Shown: positions 16,569-24,705 of the stretch, piece by piece
Layout of the letters: each line of letters opens with the position of its first letter
How positions within the stretch are numbered: the first letter of the stretch is position 1
DNA from: Deltaproteobacteria bacterium
Lineage (GTDB): Bacteria; Desulfobacterota; BSN033; UBA1163
NCBI GenBank assembly: GCA_016874935.1
Contig: VGSS01000006.1
Location: 1-49,623, forward strand
DNA: 49,623 bases
Direction of reading: 5' to 3'
Notes under the pieces: model-generated
Seen by the model: the letters and a program-made list of their open reading frames with translations, nothing else
Databases searched by the model: none
What the model was told of the DNA's origin: nothing
Program-made: the position numbers and the translations under genes

Positions 16569-17171
16569 ATGAATGTCATCATTTCTAAAGAAGCAGTTGA
16601 TCTTCAAGAAAGCGATCTGTTAATCACCACTCTTTTTCGGGATGAGAGGCCCTTGAGAGACTCGATAGGCTGGATCGATTGGAGGCTCAACGGGATGTTG
16701 TCCCGTTTTCTGATCGAAAACAAACTGACAGGCGAATGGAAAGAGAGGACATTGATTCCTTCGCAAGGCAGAGTCTCTCCGAAACTAATTCTTCTTTTCG
16801 GCCTAGGCAAAGCCAAGGAGTATAGTTATTTATCCGTAAGGGAGATTATTCCCTTTATGGTTGAAACCCTCAAAAATCTGAGGGCCTCCAACCTCTGCTT
16901 ATCCCTTCCGTACGGCAATGAGTATAATGTGGACTGCGGTAAGCTTGCAGAAGTTCTCCTCGAGGGAATAAGAGACGGGATGGATCAATATCCATCGGAC
17001 CGCAAATGGATAGAGAGCCTTACCCTCTTTTTCGGCGAGGGTGAAGAGCGATTTTCTGAAATTCTCCTCGGAGTTCAAACAGCCAAATCAATCTTATCAG
17101 ATCGGCTTCAAATCAGAATTCTAACTCCTTCCGAAAGGCTCCCAAAGGAGAGCCTGACCCGCAACATCTAA
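16569..17171 (+). CDS. stand-alone M17 peptidase N-terminal-like domain protein
   Basis: This 200-residue protein starts at ATG 16569; an upstream ATG in frame reads through repeat sequence and is not used. The fold hints are those of the N-terminal macro-like domain of leucyl aminopeptidases (M17): an opening VDLQESDLLITTLFRDE strand, LTGEWKERTLIPS, KLILLFGLGKAKEY and the SLPYGNEYN segment. The catalytic metal-binding C-terminal half of M17 enzymes is absent and the frame stops cleanly, so no peptidase activity is expected. Proteins of this shape are annotated in deltaproteobacteria as peptidase M17 N-terminal domain proteins of unknown role. The identification is by motif only. Confidence 0.65.
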   Translation: MNVIISKEAVDLQESDLLITTLFRDERPLRDSIGWIDWRLNGMLSRFLIENKLTGEWKERTLIPSQGRVSPKLILLFGLGKAKEYSYLSVREIIPFMVETLKNLRASNLCLSLPYGNEYNVDCGKLAEVLLEGIRDGMDQYPSDRKWIESLTLFFGEGEERFSEILLGVQTAKSILSDRLQIRILTPSERLPKESLTRNI

Positions 17172-17267
17172 ATCACTTGTCTCTTCCACATTATTTTTGA
17201 CAATTGTCCTGAAATAGGATAAAAGGGATACCCATATCATTAAATCTTTGTCAGGAGGGCCTTCGCT

Positions 17268-18185
17268 ATGGTGCAGAAGATGGAGAAGATATGGATGGAT
17301 GGGAGATTGATCCCCTGGGACGAAGCAAAAGTCCATGTATTAACCCATACGCTCCACTACGGGTTGGGGATCTTTGAAGGGATACGCTGCTATCTCTGCG
17401 ATGACGGGAGATCCGCTGTCTTCAGATTGAGAGAGCATATCGACCGGTTTTTCGATTCCGCCCACATCGGAGGACTCAAAATGCCCTATTCGAAGAAGGA
17501 ACTCGTAGGGGCCTGTAAAGAGACCTTGCGAGCCAACGGCCTAAAGGCGGGATACATCCGACCGCTTGCCTTCATCGGGGAAGGGGTGATGGGGGTTTAC
17601 CCCGGAGATAATCCGATTCAAGTGGCCATTATCACCTGGTCGTGGGGAGCCTACCTTGGAGAAGAGGCCATCGAGAAAGGCATTCGTGCAAAGTTTTCTT
17701 CTTATACCCGTCACCATGTCAATGTCATGATGACCAAGGCAAAAATTTCCGGGAATTATGTCAACTCCGTTCTCGCCAAAAGAGAAGTGATGAAATTGGG
17801 GTATGAAGAGGCCATGATGCTCGATACGGAGGGTTATGTTTCGGAGGGCAGCGGGGAGAATATCTTTATCGTAAAAAACGGAGTGGTGAAAACCACCCCT
17901 CTCACCTCAATCCTCTCCGGAATCACAAGGAACTCAGTGATTCAGATTGCGAAATCGAGAAAGATTCCTGTCGTTGAAGAAAAATTCACACGGGATGAGC
18001 TCTATACGGCCCAGGAAGCTTTTTTTACAGGGACCGCCGCTGAGATCACGCCCATCCGCGAAGTGGATGATCGTCAGATCGGCGAAGGAAAACCAGGCCC
18101 CGTCACCAAAGAGCTTCAGGCAGTCTTTTTTGATATTGTGAAAGGAAAGAACCCAGAATTCAGGGAATGGCTCGACTATCTGTAA
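17268..18185 (+). CDS. ilvE: branched-chain amino acid aminotransferase
   Basis: A 305-residue class IV PLP aminotransferase. The PLP lysine lies in [19 protein letters not shown]. The [11 protein letters not shown] motif and the [18 protein letters not shown] segment mark the IlvE subgroup, which interconverts Val, Leu and Ile with their 2-oxo acids using glutamate. Start ATG 17268 is 9 nt after AGGAGGG. The 97-bp upstream gap contains a TTGACA (17197-17202) with only a poor -10, so promoter evidence is weak. There is no ilv operon next to it. Confidence 0.93.
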   Translation: MVQKMEKIWMDGRLIPWDEAKVHVLTHTLHYGLGIFEGIRCYLCDDGRSAVFRLREHIDRFFDSAHIGGLKMPYSKKELVGACKETLRANGLKAGYIRPLAFIGEGVMGVYPGDNPIQVAIITWSWGAYLGEEAIEKGIRAKFSSYTRHHVNVMMTKAKISGNYVNSVLAKREVMKLGYEEAMMLDTEGYVSEGSGENIFIVKNGVVKTTPLTSILSGITRNSVIQIAKSRKIPVVEEKFTRDELYTAQEAFFTGTAAEITPIREVDDRQIGEGKPGPVTKELQAVFFDIVKGKNPEFREWLDYL

Positions 18186-18189
18186 TGAA

Positions 18190-18265
18190 CATATTTCGGA
18201 ATTCGGAATGCGGGTTTCGGATTTAAACCTATTCCGCATTCCGCAATCCGAAATTCGAAATTCGA
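18190..18265. repeat. CGGAATTCGGAATGCGG-type palindromic spacer
   Basis: TTTCGGAATTCGGAATGCGG and GGTTTCGGATTT on the left are mirrored by ATTCCGCATTCCGCAATCCG and AAATTCGAAATTCGAA on the right, giving a long imperfect hairpin. It relates to the repeats at 15411-15451 and 42664-42690. Confidence 0.6.
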
Positions 18266-18772
18266 ATGCTTCTCCTCATCGATGGTTATAATCTCCTCCA
18301 TTCCGGTCGCACCCTTGTCAAACTGAATTCCATCGAACTTCAATGGGAAAGGGAACGTCTCATCGAGAGGCTGTCTCTCTACCGTCAGGTCAAACCCTCG
18401 GAGATCCTCGTTGTCTTCGACGGATGGCAGGGAGGGTGGGCCACGGAGAAAAGAGAAAAGAAGAAAGGGATAGAACTGATCTTCTCAAGAATCGGCGAGA
18501 AGGCGGATGAGGTGATCAAGAGGCTGATCAAAGAGAAAGGCTCTGGAGCCGTTGTCGTCACCTCCGACAGGGAGATAGCAAGCTATGCGGGTAGGCTGTC
18601 GGTTCCGGTCATTCCATCCGACCAGTTTCAGGCGAAGTTAGATAGTACAGACTTCAGAGCTGAAGAAGAGACAAAGGAGAGCGAAGAGGGAAGAGGTTTA
18701 AAGAAAAAGGGTCCCTCTCGAAGGCCTTCCAAAAAAGAGAAAAGATTGAAATTAGCGCTTAAAAAACTTTAA
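18266..18772 (+). CDS. NYN (YacP-like) domain protein, predicted RNase
   Basis: The protein has 168 residues. The fold motifs of the PIN-like NYN/YacP family are clear: MLLLIDGYNLLH at the start (first acidic residue), ILVVFDGWQ (second Asp), EKADEVIKRLI and VVVTSDREIASYA (the third and fourth acidic positions). Family members are metal-dependent ribonucleases; the Bacillus relative Rae1 cuts mRNA on the ribosome. The last 35 residues are Lys/Glu-rich (KKKGPSRRPSKKEKRLK) and probably bind RNA or ribosome. It starts directly after a palindromic spacer with no clear ribosome site; ATG 18266 is the only sensible start. Confidence 0.8.
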   Translation: MLLLIDGYNLLHSGRTLVKLNSIELQWERERLIERLSLYRQVKPSEILVVFDGWQGGWATEKREKKKGIELIFSRIGEKADEVIKRLIKEKGSGAVVVTSDREIASYAGRLSVPVIPSDQFQAKLDSTDFRAEEETKESEEGRGLKKKGPSRRPSKKEKRLKLALKKL

Positions 18773-18794
18773 ATATTTTCATTCCGCATTCGAA

Positions 18795-19406
18795 TCAGGT
18801 TTTCCACTTACTTTCAGTTCCCTGTAGAAGCCTCGCGATATTCGATTGATGCCGGTAAAGGATCAGTGCGGCGATGATAACGCTTAAGATAAAATAAGCC
18901 TGGGAATCGCTCCGGAAGTAGGCGATGAGGATCGGAATCGTTGTTGCACAGGAGATCGATCCCAGGGAGATATACCTCCATTTCCATACCATCCCCAAAA
19001 AAACAAAACATTCAATCAGCACGGAAATCAACGAGATCGGAAGATAGACGCCCAAAGCCGTAGCCACCCCTTTCCCACCTTTAAACCCGAGGAAGATGGG
19101 AAAGACATGCCCGAGGATCGGGCTCATTCCTACGATGGCGATCCAGGCGTGACCGGAAAGACCCCACTGATCTGTTAGCCCCCACTTCATGGCAATCACA
19201 ACCGGTGCCATTCCTTTTAACAAATCTCCCATAAGGGTCAAAACGCCAAGGGTTTTTCCAGCCGTACGGAAGATATTGGTCGCCCCGATATTTTTGCTTC
19301 CTTTCTCCCTTGGATCAATTCTGGAGAAGAGTCTGGTAAGAAGGAGACCGGTGGGGATGGAACCCAGAAGATATCCGAAAAGTCCGATGAAGATTCCGAC
19401 AGGCAT
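18795..19406 (-). CDS. plsY: glycerol-3-phosphate acyltransferase PlsY
   Basis: A 203-residue integral membrane enzyme with about five to seven hydrophobic helices. It transfers the acyl group from acyl-phosphate (made by PlsX, 5131-6183) to glycerol-3-phosphate at the inner membrane. Conserved loops are present: GYLLGSIPTG at the N-terminus, the GSKNIGATNIFR catalytic loop, and GHVFPIFLGFKGGKGVATALG, which contains the phosphate-binding glycine loop. It converges on the NYN gene and is followed upstream on the minus strand by tRNA-Pro. Confidence 0.95.
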   Translation of the reverse strand: MPVGIFIGLFGYLLGSIPTGLLLTRLFSRIDPREKGSKNIGATNIFRTAGKTLGVLTLMGDLLKGMAPVVIAMKWGLTDQWGLSGHAWIAIVGMSPILGHVFPIFLGFKGGKGVATALGVYLPISLISVLIECFVFLGMVWKWRYISLGSISCATTIPILIAYFRSDSQAYFILSVIIAALILYRHQSNIARLLQGTESKWKT

Positions 19407-19421
19407 AGCTTTAAATAAAGA

Positions 19422-19498
19422 TGGTCGGGGAGAGGAGACTTGAACTCCCGGCCTCTTGGTCCCGAACCAAGCGCGCTACCAGGCTGCGCTACTCCCCG
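19422..19498 (-). tRNA. tRNA-Pro(CGG)
   Basis: On the minus strand a complete cloverleaf can be drawn. The acceptor arm is CGGGGAG/CTCCCCG. The D arm carries AGCGCAGCCTGGTAGCGC. The anticodon stem CTTGG/CCAAG surrounds loop TTCGGGA, giving anticodon CGG. The T arm contains GGGAGTTCAAGTCTCC. CCA is encoded at the 3' end (19422-19424). Length is 77 nt. It stands alone between plsY and the mobile-element-flanked region. Confidence 0.95.
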
Positions 19499-19623
19499 AT
19501 GGATAAAACTAAATTAAAAGATTTCTCATCAAATGTCCAGTCCTTTATTCGCATCGTTTTACAAAACACTTTTGTTGACAATTGATCAAAAAATGGGTTA
19601 AATGAGAAAACACTTTTAGGAAG

Positions 19624-19797
19624 GAATTGAACTACCACCAGCTACAAGCGGGTGGATTCTCTACCGACTGAAGTCGGCTAAAGAAAAAACAGACCAGCAC
19701 AGAAATTCTCACGAGGGAAAACCTGAAAAACCTGCACACAGTGTGCATTCTAAAGTCTTCGCCTAAAGGCGAGGGTTTTCCTCCCCGAGCGAGACAA
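19624..19797 (+). mobile_element. ORF-less palindrome-rich element, copy 1 (IS200/IS605-end-like)
   Basis: This stretch of about 174 bp contains four short hairpins in a row: CCACC...GGGTGG, CCGACTGAAGTCGG, GCACACAGTGTGC and TCGCCTAAAGGCGA. It is repeated nearly exactly, in inverted orientation, at 21676-21850. Both copies have the AATTGAACTACCACCAGC end and the GAGGGTTTT/CTC end. There is no transposase ORF inside. Such strings of small hairpins resemble the ends of IS200/IS605-type elements or palindrome-associated non-autonomous derivatives. The rest of the 19499-19812 gap shows nothing else except an A/T-rich stretch with TTGACA at 19573. Confidence 0.7.
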
Positions 19798-19812
19798 TAA
19801 GGAGGAAGGGTT

Positions 19813-20964
19813 ATGGATTTCATTCTATCGACCGAACAGCAGATGATCAGGGATCTATGCAAAAACTTTGTAAAAAATGAGATCGCTCCCATCGCTGAAG
19901 AGATGGATGAGACCGGTCATTTTCCTTATGAGGTCTGGAAGAAGATGGGGGGCCTGGGGATTGTCGGCATTCCCATTCCGGAACAATACGGCGGGGGAGA
20001 AATGGACTGGGTTTCCATGATCATCGCCATTGAGGAGATCAGCCGGGGAGATGCCTCCCTGGGCGTCTCCCTCCTGGACTCCGTCACCCTTCCCATGAAT
20101 CTGATCAACACCTTTGGAACGGAAGAACAGAAGGAGAAATGGTTGACCCCATTGGCCACAGGAGAGAATATTGGGGCTTTCGGCTTGACCGAAGCCCAGG
20201 CTGGATCCGATGCCAACGCCATTCAGACAAAAGCGGTTCTGAACGGGGAGGAGTGGCTGATCAATGGAACGAAGCAGTTTATCACCAATGCCGGATTAAA
20301 ACATAACAGCCTAGTGGTCATCGCCGCCGTGACAGGGGAAGGATCGGGTACGAAAAAGAGGATCTCCAATATCATCGTTCCTACCGGTGTGGGAGGTTAT
20401 AATTTCGGAGAAAAATATAAGAAGATCGGGTGGAAGGCATCCGAGACCAGGGAACTGATCTTTGATGACTGCCGGGTCCCCAAGGAGAACATTCTGGGCA
20501 ATCCGGAAAAGGGATATAATCAATTTATGTTGGCTCTTCAGACTAGTCGCATCGGTTTCGGCGCCCATTCCGTGGGTCTGGCTCAGGCCATCTTCGACGT
20601 CTCCTTGTCCTACGCTAAGGAGAGAGAGCAATTTGGCAAAACGATCAGTAAATTTCAAGCCATACAGTTTAAGCTGGCCGATATGATCATGGAGATTGAA
20701 CTGGCCAGATTGATGGTTTACAAGGCGGCCTGGCAGAAGGATCAGGGAGAGAACTACTTTGCCACTTCCACCTATGCCAAGATCTTTGCCTCTGAGGTAG
20801 CAAAACGATGCGCGGACAAGGGAGTCCAGATCCACGGCGGATATGGATTAATGGATGAATATCCCATCTCCCGTTACTGGCGTGAGGTGAAGTTTGAGGA
20901 GATTCTCGATGGGACTTCGGAAATACAAAGGCTCAATATTGCGCAGAAGGTTCTTAAACTCTAA
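19813..20964 (+). CDS. acyl-CoA dehydrogenase, candidate cyclohex-1-ene-1-carboxyl-CoA dehydrogenase
   Basis: A 383-residue FAD acyl-CoA dehydrogenase with normal domains (FILSTEQQMIRDLCKNF; FGLTEAQAGSD; REREQFGKTISKFQ; IHGGYGLMDEYPI). The usual catalytic Glu of YEGT is replaced: the segment reads EEILDGTSEIQR, putting Asp366 there. An Asp at position 89 (SLLDSVTL) replaces the common hydrophobic residue in the N-terminal substrate loop. Published work on the 1,4-eliminating cyclohex-1-ene-1-carboxyl-CoA dehydrogenase describes loss of the Glu base and a new Asp base at residue 91. The numbering and the downstream Bam-like genes make this function likely, but it is inferred. Start ATG 19813 follows AAGGAGGAAGG. 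The gene is bracketed by inverted copies of a mobile-element end. Confidence 0.85.
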   Translation: MDFILSTEQQMIRDLCKNFVKNEIAPIAEEMDETGHFPYEVWKKMGGLGIVGIPIPEQYGGGEMDWVSMIIAIEEISRGDASLGVSLLDSVTLPMNLINTFGTEEQKEKWLTPLATGENIGAFGLTEAQAGSDANAIQTKAVLNGEEWLINGTKQFITNAGLKHNSLVVIAAVTGEGSGTKKRISNIIVPTGVGGYNFGEKYKKIGWKASETRELIFDDCRVPKENILGNPEKGYNQFMLALQTSRIGFGAHSVGLAQAIFDVSLSYAKEREQFGKTISKFQAIQFKLADMIMEIELARLMVYKAAWQKDQGENYFATSTYAKIFASEVAKRCADKGVQIHGGYGLMDEYPISRYWREVKFEEILDGTSEIQRLNIAQKVLKL

Positions 20965-20979
20965 TGAAGGGGAGGAGGT

Positions 20980-21141
20980 TTAAATCCGAACAATTTTCCC
21001 GCATTTCCCACCATAAGGAGAATCATCGTCCATGCGAAACTTTCCTTCTTGACCTCTTTCTTTTTTCAGAAGAACAGCCTTCAGACCATGACCGATCAGT
21101 TGAGAAATCCAGAATTCCAAGTTTACGACTTTCATGACCAT
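20980..21141 (-). other. 53-codon ORF in a decayed stretch
   Basis: From ATG 21141 (minus) a 53-residue frame reads MVMKVVNLEFWISQLIGHG and ends at TAA 20980; the family is not recognised and no ribosome site is seen. Further upstream on the same strand, 21159-21374 is open but looks like frame-shifted sequence with better-looking pieces in different frames. The 20965-21675 interval is best regarded as degenerate remnants of one or two lost genes between the two mobile-element copies. 21400-21670 is very A/T-rich with nothing recognised. Confidence 0.3.
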
Positions 21142-21675
21142 TTAACCAGCTTTACAGATCAAGAGAAAAAAGCGTTCGTACCGTAAGAGGAGTATCTTCT
21201 CCCGCTTCTGTTGTTCGTATCGGAGCGGGTGATACAAATCAATAGAGTCATCCGCATCTCTTCCTTTGCCGTAGTTTCTGTGGAAATGTCCGGTTTCCAA
21301 GGTTGAGATTCGATGGGTTTTGCTCGCTCATAACGATATTTGCCATACTTCAAACTCCTCCAGGGATGATCCATGAGGGAAATTGATTTTCTGTTTCCCC
21401 AACCAAAATCCCATCCACAAAAACCCGAGAAGGTGTAAAAAAATTATATCATGTTGAGAATCGACATTGTTCTGGCTCAAGGATTGGTGGGATTGTAGAA
21501 GGTTTAGGGCGGAACCTCAAATTGTGCCTGAAATTTGTTCGATTAAGAAGAAATGTTTATAAAACTATAAATATCAATAGGTTATCCTTAATTAAACTTT
21601 TTTCTTGACAAGCTTTTTATTTCTCATTATGATTACATTATAGCTATCTTATAATTAAAAACAGTTATTTATTTT

Positions 21676-21850
21676 TTGTCTCACTTGGGGAGAAAAACCC
21701 TCGCCTTTAGGCGAAGACTTTAGTGTGCGCACTGTGTGCAGGTTTTTCAGATTTTCCCTCGTGAGAATCTCTGTGCTGATTTGTTTTTTCTTTAGCCGAT
21801 TTCGGTCGGTAGAGAATCCACCCGCTTGTAGCTGGTGGTAGTTCAATTGA
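21676..21850 (-). mobile_element. ORF-less palindrome-rich element, copy 2 (inverted)
   Basis: This is the reverse-complement partner of 19624-19797 with only a handful of mismatches, for example TTCGGTCGG for TGAAGTCGG-type changes in one hairpin. Its outer end is CTGGTGGTAGTTCAATTG. Together the two copies delimit a 2.2-kb segment holding the acyl-CoA dehydrogenase and decayed sequence. No target duplication could be confirmed by eye. Confidence 0.7.
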
Positions 21851-21936
21851 AAATTATGACTTGACAACTTTATAAGCGCTCTATTATGAATGGATTGCAA
21901 TTGTGAAATAGTTAACTTGTAATTAACAGTCCTCTA

Positions 21937-22131
21937 ATGGATGGCATGATGAAAAAAAAAGAACCCAGCCTTGATCCTTTACTTTCTATAAACATACAGA
22001 ACAAATCTAAGTTCGAGGTCTATGGTGAGGAGATGATCGAGAAGGAAGTTAAACAGAGTGGAAATAGCGGGCGGGTTTATCTTCCTCCGGAATGGGTGGG
22101 GAAACGCGTAAAGATCATCCGGATTGACTGA
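21937..22131 (+). CDS. DUF2080-type (putative transposon-encoded) small protein
   Basis: The ORF has 64 residues. Its C-terminal half MIEKEVKQSGNSGRVYLPPEW, ending GKRVKIIRID, matches the pattern of DUF2080, a small AbrB-like beta family described as transposon-encoded in archaea and bacteria. ATG 21937 or 21946/21949 could serve; there is no strong ribosome site. It lies just after the second mobile-element copy and just before the GNAT gene, fitting an element-associated origin. The GNSGRVYLP motif is also the core of AbrB-type antitoxins, so a DNA-binding role is possible. Confidence 0.6.
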   Translation: MDGMMKKKEPSLDPLLSINIQNKSKFEVYGEEMIEKEVKQSGNSGRVYLPPEWVGKRVKIIRID

Positions 22132-22138
22132 GAAGAAA

Positions 22139-22579
22139 ATGGAAAAAGAGATCAAAATAAGAAAGATTAGGGCTGAGGATCTTTTTGAGATCGTTGGTAT
22201 TCAGGAATCCATATTACAGAAAAAAGTATCGAAAAAGTGGGTTCAAATGGTAGAGCATCGTCTTAAAAAACAAGAAGCTTTGGGTTTTGTTGCTCTAAAG
22301 GACGATCGGGTGGTGGGTTTCATCATAGGAGAAATGAAAGGAGAAGGTTTTGGTCTGGAGCAAAGCGGTTGGATCGATGTGGTAGGAGTTCATCCAAGAC
22401 AGATGGGTGTTGGAATTGGTCGAATCTTAGCCGGGAAACTTTTTGCATTTTTTAAAAAGGAGGGAATCCGGGACATCCATACCTCTGTGCGCTGGGATGC
22501 CGGTGATATGCTTTCCTTTTTTAAGGCGATTGGTTTTGACCGTTCCCCATTTATCAATCTTAGGAAACATTTGGATTGA
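22139..22579 (+). CDS. GNAT-family N-acetyltransferase
   Basis: A 146-residue single-domain GNAT. The acetyl-CoA-binding motif A is VVGVHPRQMGVGIGRILAGK (Q/R-x-x-G-x-G/A pattern), after the strand GFVALKDDRVVGFIIGE; motif B follows at LSFFKAIGFDRS. ATG 22139 is used; a TTG at 22124 overlapping the preceding stop is an alternative. It lies about 100 bp ahead of the BamB-like gene. In some aromatic-acid degraders a GNAT enzyme acetylates and silences the acyl-CoA ligase that starts the pathway; a similar control role here would be reasonable but rests only on position. Confidence 0.8.
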   Translation: MEKEIKIRKIRAEDLFEIVGIQESILQKKVSKKWVQMVEHRLKKQEALGFVALKDDRVVGFIIGEMKGEGFGLEQSGWIDVVGVHPRQMGVGIGRILAGKLFAFFKKEGIRDIHTSVRWDAGDMLSFFKAIGFDRSPFINLRKHLD

Positions 22580-22680
22580 AGTCTTCCACCTAAACGGGGG
22601 ACTTTTAGATGCGACAGAGACAGAAGCAACCTGTGCAGGGAATGGCTATGCCTGCGGAAATACCATAGAGGGGCTAAAAA

Positions 22681-24684
22681 ATGAGGTACACAGAGACAGG
22701 ATATCATTTGGAAATTGATCTATCCCGTGGAAATATTGAAAGGGTGGAAACTGATCCAAGATTAACCGAACTTCATCTTGGGGGTCTGGGGACGAACGCC
22801 AAGATATTGTGGGATAGGGTTCCTCCTGAAACAGAACCCTTTTCTTCTGATAATCTACTCATATTCAGCGCCGGTCTTTTATGTGGCACGCCCGCTCCCG
22901 GTGCGAATCGTACCATTATTTCCACCTATTCTCCTCAGACTTTGTACATGGGCTATTCCATGATGGGTGGGTTTTTGGCGCCGGAACTGAAGTATGCCGG
23001 TTATGACAAGGTGATCTTTCGCGGCAAGTCTCCCAATCTGGTCTATGTGTGGATAAACAATGACAGAGTGGAAATACGGGATGCCTCTCATCTCCGGGGC
23101 AAAGGCGCTGTTGAAACTTCAGAACTTATTAAGCGGGAGTTGAAGGAGCCGAAAGCCCAGGTGGCGGCCATCGGCCTGGCCGGTGAAAACAGGGTCTATA
23201 TGGCTTCCATTGAGCAGGGACGGTCCAGTGCCAGCCGGCTCGGACTGGGCGCCGTCATGGGGGACAAAGGGTTAAAGGCCATCGCCGTTCGAGGAACGAA
23301 GGATATCAACATTGCCCGACCTGCCGAATATATGCAGCTCTGCAACGACGTGCTGCAGTATATAAAAGTCCGGGCCCCAAACCTTATTCCTGAGGTCATG
23401 CCCATTTTAGCAGGGCTTGGGTCGCCACAAGAGATGTTACACACTGATGAGAAGTGGCACACCGAGAATTTCATGTGGGGGAATGCCCGCGTCCGGAGAA
23501 AAGATTTCTGGAACAAGGAAATCGAAGAGAAGTGGAAGGACTCTCTTGAGACCGTGAGGACGCGGCTCATCAGTTGCTACAACTGCCCGATGAAGTGCGG
23601 GGCCATCATTTCCGCCCCGGGAGTTTCAACCTACATGATGAAATGCTTCTCGAAACTGACTTATACCATGGCGGCCTTTGTAGAAGACTTGGATTTTGGT
23701 TTTAAGATCGCTCAGCGGGCTACGGAGTATGGAGTGGACGGATTCTCCATGCCGCAAGCGATGGCTTTTGGCTTTGAGCTTAAAGAAGCAGGGATTTTGA
23801 CGGATGCGGACTTTGCGGGTTGCCCTTCGGATAACGAAGGGAAATTTTACTGGTTGCTTGACCGAATCGTTCGGCGAGAAGGGATAGGAGACGTTTTAGC
23901 CAACGGCACCTATTGGGCGGCCAAGCAGATCGGCAAGGGCGCGGAAGCCTATGCGCATAACAACATTAAGAAACATGAGCAGCTCCCTCTCAAGCTGGGA
24001 ATGCTGAATCCCATTTATTTCCTGATGTATTGTACCGGCGAGAAGGCCAACATTACACAAATCGAAGGGAATTTCCCCCAGGCACCCTTTTCCACGATGG
24101 AGCTGAAACAAGGGTTTGTAAAAGACTGGGTCCAGGCTCCTGACGAGAAATTTAAGAAATATGTTCTGGACTGGGAACTGCGGGGAGAACGCTCCATGCC
24201 ATTTTACCCCCCGGTTGAAGCCTGTTGTGAAATTGTCGACTGGCAAGAGAAGATGCACCACATCGATGACGCTCTCGGATTGTGCGCCGGGTTGTCGTCC
24301 TTTCCCCTGAAACCTCCCTACCACATACACAATTTGCCGGCGTTCATCTCCGCGGCGACCGGAATGGATATGGATGAAGCCGGACTGACGCAAATATTCA
24401 ACAGGAACCGAAATCTGGTCAGAGCCATTAATGTCAGAAGAGGCTTGAGAAGAGCCGATGAGAAGCCGCCGGAGGACCATTGGAAGAAACGATTTCCCGA
24501 GCTTGAAACTCAGCTCCTGGATGCCTACTACAAATTCAAGGGGTGGAATCATGAGGGAATTCCCACGAAGGAATATTTGCATGAATTGGGGTTGGATTAC
24601 GTAGCGGAGGACTTCTTTCGGAGGGGCATCTTGACGAACAACGAAGGCACTCCCTCCACTTCTGCGGAAACAGAAAAGAAATAA
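22681..24684 (+). CDS. bamB: BamB-like tungsten-dependent benzoyl-CoA reductase subunit (AOR family)
   Basis: A 667-residue aldehyde:ferredoxin oxidoreductase-family protein, close to the ~650 of class II benzoyl-CoA reductase BamB. The [4Fe-4S] ligands are Cys299, Cys302 and Cys306 (SCYNCPMKCG), with a further Cys late (DALGLCAGL). Cys322 (MMKCFSKL), Glu251 and His260 (EMLHTDEKWH) fall at the numbers I recall for the metal ligand and proton-transfer residues of Geobacter BamB. Pterin-binding loops (GANRTIISTYSPQ, SRLGLGAVMGDKGLKA) are intact. The expected role is reversible two-electron reduction of an aromatic CoA thioester to a dienoyl-CoA at a tungsten-bis-pterin. Start ATG 22681 follows GAGGGG. 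A paralogue acting on another ring substrate cannot be excluded. Confidence 0.85.
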   Translation: MRYTETGYHLEIDLSRGNIERVETDPRLTELHLGGLGTNAKILWDRVPPETEPFSSDNLLIFSAGLLCGTPAPGANRTIISTYSPQTLYMGYSMMGGFLAPELKYAGYDKVIFRGKSPNLVYVWINNDRVEIRDASHLRGKGAVETSELIKRELKEPKAQVAAIGLAGENRVYMASIEQGRSSASRLGLGAVMGDKGLKAIAVRGTKDINIARPAEYMQLCNDVLQYIKVRAPNLIPEVMPILAGLGSPQEMLHTDEKWHTENFMWGNARVRRKDFWNKEIEEKWKDSLETVRTRLISCYNCPMKCGAIISAPGVSTYMMKCFSKLTYTMAAFVEDLDFGFKIAQRATEYGVDGFSMPQAMAFGFELKEAGILTDADFAGCPSDNEGKFYWLLDRIVRREGIGDVLANGTYWAAKQIGKGAEAYAHNNIKKHEQLPLKLGMLNPIYFLMYCTGEKANITQIEGNFPQAPFSTMELKQGFVKDWVQAPDEKFKKYVLDWELRGERSMPFYPPVEACCEIVDWQEKMHHIDDALGLCAGLSSFPLKPPYHIHNLPAFISAATGMDMDEAGLTQIFNRNRNLVRAINVRRGLRRADEKPPEDHWKKRFPELETQLLDAYYKFKGWNHEGIPTKEYLHELGLDYVAEDFFRRGILTNNEGTPSTSAETEKK

Positions 24685-24705
24685 AGTGAAGAGGTGGTCA
24701 GAGTC

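Noticed and set aside
17197-17225. Promoter for ilvE at TTGACA 17197
   Set aside because: No acceptable -10 is found at normal spacing; the best is TAAAAG.
21655-21900. 81-codon minus-strand ORF
   Set aside because: It lies almost wholly inside the palindrome-rich mobile-element copy, and a similar shadow exists in the other copy; it is not protein-like.
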